A stretch of DNA of 11,306 nucleotides from Hyphomonadaceae bacterium UBA4763 (GTDB lineage Bacteria; Pseudomonadota; Alphaproteobacteria; Caulobacterales; Aquidulcibacteraceae). The stretch is from contig DHHV01000015.1 of the NCBI GenBank assembly GCA_002403455.1, positions 1 through 11,306 of the forward strand, in the 5' to 3' direction. The notes beneath the pieces are model-generated. The model was not told the DNA's origin and ran no database searches. It saw only the letters and a program-made list of their open reading frames with translations. The translations under genes were made by a program, and so were the position numbers. How positions within the stretch are numbered: position 1 is the first letter of the stretch; each line of letters opens with the position of its first letter. Below, piece after piece: positions 6,469-11,306 of this stretch.

Positions 6469-7404
6469 ATGACTGACCCCACCCCTTTGCCCTTGACGGC
6501 TGTGCCGCTCGACCGCGCCGGCGAGCAGCGCAGCGCCCCCGCCTTTATCGCCGCCCAGCGCGTCGATCCGCGCGCCAGCCTCGTTTTGTTCGCCGAGGGC
6601 CAGCCTTTATTGGCCGACCACGCCGGCGGCGCCGATCGGCCGGGGCTCGGGCTCGTGCGGTTGAATTTAGCGGCGGCGGGGCTGGTCGGCGCAGCCGAAC
6701 CGCCAATTTTTCTGGGACTTGAGGCCAGCGGTCCGCTGTTTGCGGCGGCGGCGCGGCCCGGCTTTCGGCTGGCGGGCACGCCGTTGGAAGGGCTTGGCGG
6801 TTTCGAAGAAGTGCGGATGATTGCCGGCGCCATGCATCACGGCGAGGCTGGGATCGCCGGCTTGGCGAAATCCTTGCTCGATTGGCATGGCCGGCATGGC
6901 TTTTGCGCGCGCTGTGGGGCGCGGACCGAGATGGCCGATGGCGGCGCCAAGCGGCGTTGTCCCTCTTGCGCGGCCGAACATTTCCCGCGTGTCGACCCGG
7001 TGGCGATCATGCTGGCGGTATGCGAGGATCGCTGTCTTCTGGGCCGGCAAAAGAATTGGCCGAGCGGGTTCTTCTCGGCTCTGGCTGGGTTCATCGAACC
7101 GGGCGAAAGCTTGGAAGAGGGCTGTTTGCGGGAATTGCGCGAAGAAGCGGGCGTGATCGCGCAGCGCCCGCGTTATCTGTTCTGCCAGCCTTGGCCCTAT
7201 CCGTCATCGCTGATGCTGGCGCTGATTGCGCCGACCGATCGGTTTGATTGCCGGCCCGATGCGCAGGAAATCGAGGAATTGATCTGGGTGACGCGCACCG
7301 AGGCGCGGGCCATGCTGGCCGGCGCGCATCCCAGCGTGCGCTGCCCGGGCCCGCATGCGATTGCGCATCATCTGATCAAAGCGTGGATTGCCGAAGAGGG
7401 TTGA
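6469..7404 (+). CDS. nudC: NudC, NAD(H) pyrophosphatase / RNA deNADding Nudix hydrolase
   Basis: 311 residues from the ATG at 6469; TAAGG 8 bases upstream is the ribosome site. Domain order matches full-length NudC: an N-terminal domain (1-140), a zinc ribbon with Cys146, Cys149, Cys164 and Cys167, then the Nudix domain. The Nudix box is perfect, GFIEPGE (207-213) and RELREEAGV (221-229). The NudC-specific motif SQPWPFP appears as CQPWPYP (239-245). The enzyme splits NADH/NAD+ into NMN(H) and AMP, and removes NAD caps from RNA 5' ends. The frame is open far upstream (to 6154), but that part is the antisense of hslV. It diverges from hslV across 78 bases. The next gene starts one base after its stop, so the two form an operon. 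Confidence 0.95.
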   Translation: MTDPTPLPLTAVPLDRAGEQRSAPAFIAAQRVDPRASLVLFAEGQPLLADHAGGADRPGLGLVRLNLAAAGLVGAAEPPIFLGLEASGPLFAAAARPGFRLAGTPLEGLGGFEEVRMIAGAMHHGEAGIAGLAKSLLDWHGRHGFCARCGARTEMADGGAKRRCPSCAAEHFPRVDPVAIMLAVCEDRCLLGRQKNWPSGFFSALAGFIEPGESLEEGCLRELREEAGVIAQRPRYLFCQPWPYPSSLMLALIAPTDRFDCRPDAQEIEELIWVTRTEARAMLAGAHPSVRCPGPHAIAHHLIKAWIAEEG

Positions 7405-7405
7405 G

Positions 7406-8359
7406 ATGGATCAATTTGCGAAACTGCTCATGGCGTTCGGAACAATGATCTGCGTTGCAGGGTGCAAAGCTGCGGCGCCGCCAGCGCAACAAGCGGCGGG
7501 CGCCGCGCAAGGCGCGGTCATCCGTCACGCCGACATGGCGTTTGGCGATCTGGCCCGGCGCGATCTCTTTGTGTGGACGCCGCCCGGTTATGACGCGGGC
7601 GATGCGCGTTTTCCGCTACTGATCATGCAAGATGGACAAAATCTGTTCAGCGCCGAGACGGCGGTGTTCGGCGTCGAATGGGGCGTCGATGAGACGCTGA
7701 CGCAATTGATCGCGGATCAGGACATTCGGCCGGCCATCGTGCTGGGCATTGCTTCCAGCGCCGAACGTTTTCGCGAGTATTTTCCGCAAGCGGGCTTTGA
7801 CGGGCTGACCGGCGATGATCAGGCCATGCTGGAAGCCGAGATCGGCGGCCCGCCCTTGTCGACGCGTTATCTGAAGGTGCTGGTCGACGAGATCCTGCCT
7901 TGGGCCAAGCGCAATTATCGCGTGCTGGACGGCCCCGAGAACCACTTCCTTATGGGCTCGAGCATGGGCGGGCTGATTTCCCTCCAGGCTTTGGTCGATT
8001 ATCCGGATGTGTTCGGCGGGGCGGCGGCGCTGTCGCCGCATTGGCCGATGTCGCTCGACGAGAAGTTGCTGCGCAGCGAAGCTTTAGCTTTGGCGGCGCG
8101 ATCGGCGGCGTTTTTGGCGCATATCGAAGCGCGATTGCCGGCACTCGCCGATCGGCGATTATATATGGATCACGGCGATCAGCATCTCGACCAATATTAC
8201 GCGCCGCATCAAGAAAAGGTCGACGCTGTGCTGACCGACAAGGCCGGCGCGTTTAAGGTGGTCTGGCGCAGCGAGAGCTTTCCCGGCGCGAGCCATAACG
8301 AGGAATCCTGGGCGGCGCGCCTCGACCAACCGGTGCGTTTTCTGTTGGGAGCGCCATAG
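7406..8359 (+). CDS. Lipoprotein alpha/beta-hydrolase, enterochelin-esterase-like (Esterase D family)
   Basis: 317 residues from the ATG at 7406; GAGGG 5 bases upstream is the ribosome site and overlaps the end of nudC. A lipobox VAGC gives Cys20 and membrane anchoring in the periplasm. The body is the putative-esterase (PF00756) fold: LFVWTPPGYD (54-63), LLIMQDGQNLF (71-81), the nucleophile elbow GSSMGG with Ser186, a likely acid in YMDHGDQH (Asp255 or Asp258), and His297 in GASHNEESW. The set fits the Fes/IroE-like and HDGQNLF-type hydrolases. The substrate is unknown; siderophore or other ester hydrolysis is typical of the family. Its last codons and stop lie inside the left copy of a 39-bp direct repeat. 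Confidence 0.88.
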   Translation: MDQFAKLLMAFGTMICVAGCKAAAPPAQQAAGAAQGAVIRHADMAFGDLARRDLFVWTPPGYDAGDARFPLLIMQDGQNLFSAETAVFGVEWGVDETLTQLIADQDIRPAIVLGIASSAERFREYFPQAGFDGLTGDDQAMLEAEIGGPPLSTRYLKVLVDEILPWAKRNYRVLDGPENHFLMGSSMGGLISLQALVDYPDVFGGAAALSPHWPMSLDEKLLRSEALALAARSAAFLAHIEARLPALADRRLYMDHGDQHLDQYYAPHQEKVDAVLTDKAGAFKVVWRSESFPGASHNEESWAARLDQPVRFLLGAP

Positions 8360-8372
8360 CGGTCTGATTGAC
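8334..8372. repeat. 39-bp direct repeat, left copy (over the hydrolase stop codon)
   Basis: Shares 35 of 39 bases with 9533-9571. The first 17 bases (TGCGTTTTCTGTTGGGA) and the last 12 (GGTCTGATTGAC) are identical; all four differences are transitions in the middle. This copy encodes RFLLGAP and the TAG of the hydrolase, then about 13 non-coding bases. Similarity stops sharply at both ends. The end of this copy and the next bases form a small CGGTC-N5-GACCG dyad (8360-8374) that is broken in the other copy. Confidence 0.85.
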
Positions 8373-8396
8373 CGACAAATTCGCCTTTGATCTGGA

Positions 8397-9425
8397 TCAG
8401 CCTTCAATTAAGGCTGCGTCAAAATGAGTATGAACCGGCCGCACATTTGCGCCGGAAAAAAAATCAAGACCACTGCCGAAGTCGACGCCGACGCCGCCCT
8501 TCGATTTTACAATGTCGCAAAACAACTCGGCCCAAGGCCCGGCGGAGATAAGAACGAGGGTTCCGGGCTCGATATCGCCAATGCTGTTCGCAAATGCCGA
8601 AAGACACGCGAAAACGCCGATCGTAACCTCGTGATGTCCGTTCAGCACATGAGCAAGGTCAATATACTGAATATTTGAGGCGGAAAGTCGCCTCATTATG
8701 GCGTCTGCTTTTCCGTTTCCGTAGGCAACAAATATAGTTCGCTTGGCTGCAGCAGATAATCGCTTTAAGCTGCGACCGATAGCGATATAGAGGTGCGCGC
8801 TGCAAAACAGGGCCGATGAATTGACCTTCGGAAGGTCGGCGCAGGCAAATTCGACCATGCGGACATGGCCGCATCCGCCGCGCCAATCGGCTTGTGCGAT
8901 TGCATAAAACTCATCAGGCGTCGGCTCGAAGATCGCATCATTCTCACCCATCTGGTTGATTTTCGGAAAACGTTGCAGTCCGATCAACCCAATGACGTCT
9001 GCCGCACAGATAGATTTAAATAACAACTCCCTCATCAGCTCGATTTCTTGTATATCAAGGGGTATTTTTATTTCTTGAATTCGAATGATTTCTCTAACAC
9101 AGACCGCGTTTAGAATTAAAGTTTGTTGGTGGTATGGCCATGTTAGCAAGTTGCTTTCACCGTCGCCCAGCCTGATCACCGACATCGGCTGTTGATGACG
9201 CAAACCGTCGAGCAAAATTCCGACCGGGGTCAGCGCGTCATGGGTTACCCCTATCAGCCGACCGGTCGACGCCAATTGTTGCCGCACAGCGTCTTGCCGT
9301 CCAAGCCAAGGCCGGTCCGTTAAATACCGGCGAAAAATCTGCTTTTCCGACTCGGGCGGGGCGCGCGAATTATCGGAGGCAAACACCTCCTCAAAGGCGG
9401 AGCTTTGTTTCAAGTCGATAATCAT
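8397..9425 (-). CDS. GT-D-fold glycosyltransferase (DUF1792-type)
   Basis: 342 residues. The centre carries SVIRLGDGESNLL (82-94), whose GDGE (87-90) matches the conserved Asp-Gly-Glu metal/nucleotide site of GT-D glycosyltransferases. The C-terminus has LVLISAGPWAELFCDIV (291-306) and GVDFGSGLDFF (313-323), like the G-A/S-G-P and (I/V)D-(I/F)G-S-x-(L)D segments closing that fold. The family transfers sugars in glycoprotein, adhesin or surface-polysaccharide assembly; donor and acceptor cannot be inferred. No signal peptide is seen, so the product is cytosolic. It stands alone, opposite in strand to both neighbours, in visibly AT-richer DNA with unlike codon use (notably 9000-9130), bounded by the 39-bp direct repeats: a likely acquired gene. 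The ribosome site is weak (AGGAAG about 14 bases upstream), leaving the start slightly uncertain. Confidence 0.75.
   Translation of the reverse strand: MIIDLKQSSAFEEVFASDNSRAPPESEKQIFRRYLTDRPWLGRQDAVRQQLASTGRLIGVTHDALTPVGILLDGLRHQQPMSVIRLGDGESNLLTWPYHQQTLILNAVCVREIIRIQEIKIPLDIQEIELMRELLFKSICAADVIGLIGLQRFPKINQMGENDAIFEPTPDEFYAIAQADWRGGCGHVRMVEFACADLPKVNSSALFCSAHLYIAIGRSLKRLSAAAKRTIFVAYGNGKADAIMRRLSASNIQYIDLAHVLNGHHEVTIGVFACLSAFANSIGDIEPGTLVLISAGPWAELFCDIVKSKGGVGVDFGSGLDFFSGANVRPVHTHFDAALIEG
8398..8416. terminator. Possible hairpin terminator between the convergent hydrolase and glycosyltransferase genes
   Basis: CAGCCTT-N5-AAGGCTG forms a perfect 7-bp stem with a CAATT loop overlapping the glycosyltransferase stop codon. 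A shorter dyad, TGATC-TG-GATCA, adjoins it on the left. Placement between convergent stops suits a bidirectional terminator, but neither strand has a good U-tract after the stem, so it is weak. Confidence 0.3.
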
Positions 9426-9532
9426 TTGCCCGCCGTGCGCTTCCTAATCTTCCGCTTTTGACGCTATGAACGGCGTGTCCTTGCCAAGACAAGCATTTTT
9501 AAGCTTCATGGGTTTTCGCAGCTACGACATGA

Positions 9533-9571
9533 TGCGTTTTCTGTTGGGAATGCTATAGTGGTCTGATTGAC
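9533..9571. repeat. 39-bp direct repeat, right copy (upstream of rpmJ)
   Basis: Partner of 8334-8372. It lies in the 226-base gap between the glycosyltransferase start and rpmJ. In this copy the hydrolase reading frame survives only as MRFLLGML followed by TAG, attached to eight unrelated codons from an ATG at 9508. The four transitions relative to the left copy create the TGCTATAGT extended -10 sequence. Confidence 0.85.
9551..9559 (+). promoter_or_regulatory. Extended -10 promoter element, probably for rpmJ
   Basis: TGCTATAGT fits the TGn-TATAAT extended -10 pattern and the TATAG-type -10 common in alphaproteobacterial housekeeping promoters. No convincing -35 lies 17 bases upstream. Transcription would start near 9566 and give a leader of about 85 bases before rpmJ, then continue into the HAD gene. 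It lies wholly within the right repeat copy. Confidence 0.5.
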
Positions 9572-9579
9572 TCCGAACA

Positions 9580-9628
9580 GCCGGTTGGTTAGAAGGCGGC
9601 CTCTTTTTTTGGGGCGTTGCGCCCAAAA
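9580..9628 (+). promoter_or_regulatory. Structured leader of rpmJ (two competing stems around a T7 run)
   Basis: GCCG at 9580-9583 can pair with CGGC at 9597-9600, followed by CTC and seven T (9604-9610), a weak terminator-like arrangement. Directly after comes GGGCG-TTG-CGCCC (9612-9624), extendable by four T-A pairs if G9611 is bulged. GGCG at 9595-9598 could alternatively pair with CGCC at 9620-9623, so the two stems could exclude each other. This resembles an attenuator or autoregulatory leader, but the first stem is only 4 bp. Confidence 0.3.
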
Positions 9629-9651
9629 CCATTGTTTGCGGGCCTCGTTCC

Positions 9652-9777
9652 ATGAAAATCAAAAGCTCGATCAAATCCTTGAAAGCGCGCCATCGCGCGT
9701 GCCGGGTCGTGCGTCGCAAAGGGCGCATCTACGTGATCAATAAAGAAGACCCGCGTTATAAAGCCAAACAAGGCTAA
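9652..9777 (+). CDS. rpmJ: Ribosomal protein bL36, zinc-free (YkgO-type) form
   Basis: 41 residues, MKIKSSIKSLKARHRACRVV at the start, then RRKGRIYVINKEDPRYKAKQG. It is highly basic and matches bL36 along its length. Zinc-type L36 has three Cys and one His as ligands; this protein has one Cys (Cys17), so it is the C-minus, zinc-independent form that is usual in alphaproteobacteria. It is a structural protein of the large ribosomal subunit near the peptidyl-transferase region. The start has no clear ribosome site, but the product begins exactly as in homologues. A likely promoter lies about 90 bases upstream. The HAD gene starts 6 bases after its stop, and its ribosome site (AAGG) is in the last rpmJ codons, so the two are co-transcribed. 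Confidence 0.97.
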   Translation: MKIKSSIKSLKARHRACRVVRRKGRIYVINKEDPRYKAKQG

Positions 9778-9783
9778 TGGATC

Positions 9784-10392
9784 GTGTCGCGCGCAATTGA
9801 CGCGATCATTTTTGATTACGGCAATGTTTTTGTTGGCTGGAAGCCGGAGCGCCTTTATCAAGAGCTGATTTCCGATCTGCGCGAGCGCGCCTTTTTCTTG
9901 CGCGAAATTTGCACGCCCGCTTGGCATCACCAGCACGACCAAGGCGCGCCGATGGCGCAGACCGTACCACGGCTGCAGGCGCAATTTCCGGCCTACGCGC
10001 GCGAAATCGCCGCTTGGGACGAACGATTCGGCGACATGCTGACGCCCGCCGACCCGGAGATGGTGCAAGTACTGGTCGCCTATATTGCGCGCGGCGGGCG
10101 GGCTGTGCTGCTGTCGAACATGCCGGCGGAAAAGAAAGACGTTTGCCTTTCGCTGTTCCCGCGCCTCGATTTGTTCGAAACCATTGTTGTGTCTGGTGAA
10201 GAAAAGCTCGCAAAGCCGGACGCGGCAATTTTTCGATTGGCCTTGCAACGCCTGGGTCTGCCGGCGGAGCGCGTTCTATTTGTCGATGATCTGGCCAGCA
10301 ATGTTGCCGGCGCCCGCCAAATCGGTCTGTTGGGACATCAATTTCGTAGCGCCCTTGCGCTTGCGGCGGATTTGAAGAAACTCGACGCGTGA
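9784..10392 (+). CDS. HAD-superfamily hydrolase (YihX-like phosphatase)
   Basis: 202 residues from a GTG at 9784; AAGG 10 bases upstream supports it, and the ATG overlapping the rpmJ stop is out of frame. HAD motifs are in order: I, IIFDYGNVFVGW with nucleophile Asp11 (8-19); II, VLLSNMP with Ser111; III, KLAKPDAAIF with Lys144; IV, VLFVDDLASNV with Asp168-Asp169. A helical cap lies between I and II (about 20-90), giving a subfamily I layout. The DxGNV motif and overall length resemble YihX, a glucose-1-phosphate phosphatase, but the substrate is not determinable. The motif-I residue two after the nucleophile is Gly, not Asp, as in other GNV-type members. It lies in the rpmJ operon. Confidence 0.9.
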   Translation: MSRAIDAIIFDYGNVFVGWKPERLYQELISDLRERAFFLREICTPAWHHQHDQGAPMAQTVPRLQAQFPAYAREIAAWDERFGDMLTPADPEMVQVLVAYIARGGRAVLLSNMPAEKKDVCLSLFPRLDLFETIVVSGEEKLAKPDAAIFRLALQRLGLPAERVLFVDDLASNVAGARQIGLLGHQFRSALALAADLKKLDA

Positions 10393-10416
10393 ATTTATGT
10401 TGGGGCGGGCCCGCGA

Positions 10417-10920
10417 ATGTATGACGATCCAGCGCCAGAGCTGGCAAAACCCTCGCCGCCGATTGGCAATGAAACGACCCGCACCGGTTATCGCAACCTG
10501 ATCGCTTTTGGCGGGCTGGGGCCCTTATTAGTCGCGGCGCCGATCGCCTGGTCGTCCGCTGGCGACATGCGCATGCTGATGATCGAAGCGAGCCTGCATT
10601 ATTCGGCCGTCTTGTTGTCTTTCATGGGCGGCATTCGTTGGGGCGCCGAGATTGCGCGCGCGCCGGACGCGCCGTCGCTGACGCGGCTTGGGTTTGGCGT
10701 GCTCGCGCCGGTAATTGCGTGGATTTCACTTTATTTGGTGGAGCAGCGTTGGGTTTGCGCAATCTTGCTGATGCTGGCGGCGCTGGGGCAATCGGCCTGG
10801 GATTGGCAATCAGCCCGCAAAGGCCTGTTGCCTCAATGGCTCGGCGATATGCGGCTATGGTTGAGTTTGTCGGGGTCCGCTTTGCTGGCCATTGTGTTGG
10901 CGAGCAATTTCGCCGTCTGA
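10417..10920 (+). CDS. DUF3429 family inner-membrane protein
   Basis: 167 residues. After a polar N-terminus (1-27) there are about five hydrophobic segments, roughly at 28-45, 60-73, 91-108, 111-126 and 146-165. The segment VLLSFMGGIRWGAEIA (65-80) matches the conserved S-F-x-G-G-I-x-W-G signature of DUF3429, and SAWDWQ after the fourth segment also fits. The function of the family is unknown; the protein is expected in the cytoplasmic membrane. It starts 24 bases after the HAD stop on the same strand and is probably part of the same transcript. Its ribosome site is poor (GGGGCGGG), and a second ATG 4 bases later is out of frame. Confidence 0.85.
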   Translation: MYDDPAPELAKPSPPIGNETTRTGYRNLIAFGGLGPLLVAAPIAWSSAGDMRMLMIEASLHYSAVLLSFMGGIRWGAEIARAPDAPSLTRLGFGVLAPVIAWISLYLVEQRWVCAILLMLAALGQSAWDWQSARKGLLPQWLGDMRLWLSLSGSALLAIVLASNFAV

Positions 10921-10935
10921 ATGAGGCCGGGGTCG

Positions 10936-11306
10936 TCAGCCGGGGTCGGTTTCGGCCGCTGGATCGAGCCCATCGGGGCGCAAATGGTGAATGCGCGCCA
11001 GCAGGAAATGGATCAGTTCGACGATCCCCGCGCGCGCAATTGCATAATGCACGATCCGACCTTGGCGAATGGCGTCAACAAATCCGTCGGCTTTCAATTT
11101 GGCCAATTGCTGGGACATCGCCGGTTCGCGCACGCCGACCGCCCTGGCCAGCTCGCCAACGCTGCGCGGCCCATCGCGCAACACACACAGAATCATCAAC
11201 CGGCCGGGATGCGCAATCGATTTTAGCAATGCCGCCATTTTGTCCGAGGCCTCTGCGATCTCCGCGTCGGCGCGCAGCGGCGCGGCGCTGACGCGCGCAT
11301 CGCCCG
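10936..11306 (-). CDS. ArsR-family winged-helix repressor, N-terminus beyond the window
   Basis: 122 residues are visible and the frame stays open to the right edge. The first in-frame ATG (11238) falls inside the first helix (ASDKMAALLKSIAHPGRL), so the true start probably lies outside. The core is a winged helix: HPGRLMILCVL, SVGELARAVGVREPAMSQQLAKLK (recognition helix), and GRIVHYAIA (wing). This is the ArsR/SmtB fold that binds promoter DNA as a dimer and releases it on sensing a signal. No CxC metal site is present. The Cys in LMILC sits where the persulfide sensors BigR/SqrR have their first sensor Cys, but the second Cys is missing from the C-terminal helix (LLARIHHL). The ligand is therefore unknown. 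It converges on the DUF3429 gene with a 15-base gap. Confidence 0.88.
   Translation of the reverse strand, partial: GDARVSAAPLRADAEIAEASDKMAALLKSIAHPGRLMILCVLRDGPRSVGELARAVGVREPAMSQQLAKLKADGFVDAIRQGRIVHYAIARAGIVELIHFLLARIHHLRPDGLDPAAETDPG

Noticed and set aside
9508..9558. 16-residue frame ending in RFLLGML-TAG as a small gene
   Set aside because: No ribosome site. The 3' half is explained by the duplicated hydrolase end and the stop lies inside the probable -10 element.
8334..9571. Composite transposon or IS with the 39-bp repeats as ends
   Set aside because: The repeats are direct, there is no transposase or terminal inverted repeat, and the only gene inside is a glycosyltransferase.
1..11306. 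CRISPR array, tRNA or rRNA genes
   Set aside because: No regularly spaced repeats and no cloverleaf or rRNA-like stretch was seen on either strand.

Overview
The window is high-GC, densely packed bacterial chromosome, most likely from an alphaproteobacterium. The evidence is the zinc-free YkgO-type L36, the short N-terminal extension before the HslV catalytic threonine, an alphaproteobacterial-looking PhaB, and DUF3429, YcgN and DUF1330 family proteins. I cannot name the genus. Apart from one AT-richer stretch around 8400-9500 and the less GC-rich left end, the genes look like ordinary core or shell genes. I found no tRNA, rRNA, CRISPR array, transposase or integrase.

Layout. 1-1478 (minus strand): a small formyltransferase-fold enzyme, then a tightly packed pair of small proteins resembling the DUF6978 and DUF1828 families; the last runs off the left edge. 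1526-2764: a YcgN-type cysteine-cluster protein (+) converging on phaB, acetoacetyl-CoA reductase of polyhydroxybutyrate synthesis (-). 2765-2939 is a divergent regulatory gap with an inverted repeat. 2940-5841 (+): an OprO/OprP-like outer-membrane porin, a PstS-like phosphate-binding lipoprotein and a DUF1330 protein. The first two look like a phosphate-scavenging pair without the rest of a pst operon. 5851-6390 (-): hslV without hslU beside it. 6469-8359 (+): nudC followed one base later by a lipoprotein alpha/beta-hydrolase. 8397-9425 (-): a lone GT-D-fold glycosyltransferase in AT-richer DNA. 9652-10920 (+): rpmJ (L36, 41 aa), a HAD phosphatase and a DUF3429 membrane protein. 10936-end (-): an ArsR-family repressor cut by the right edge.

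The most striking structure is a pair of 39-bp direct repeats (8334-8372 and 9533-9571, 35 of 39 identical, all four differences transitions) that bracket the glycosyltransferase gene. The left copy encodes the last residues and stop codon of the hydrolase. The right copy carries a TGnTATAGT extended -10 element upstream of rpmJ. The simplest reading is that the glycosyltransferase segment was inserted, or arose with a duplication, at a former hydrolase/rpmJ junction. Afterwards one repeat copy was kept as coding sequence and the other as promoter.

No complete new defence or mobile system is visible. The best candidates for undescribed biology are this repeat-bounded insertion, the DUF6978/DUF1828-like gene pair, and the possible structured leader of rpmJ.
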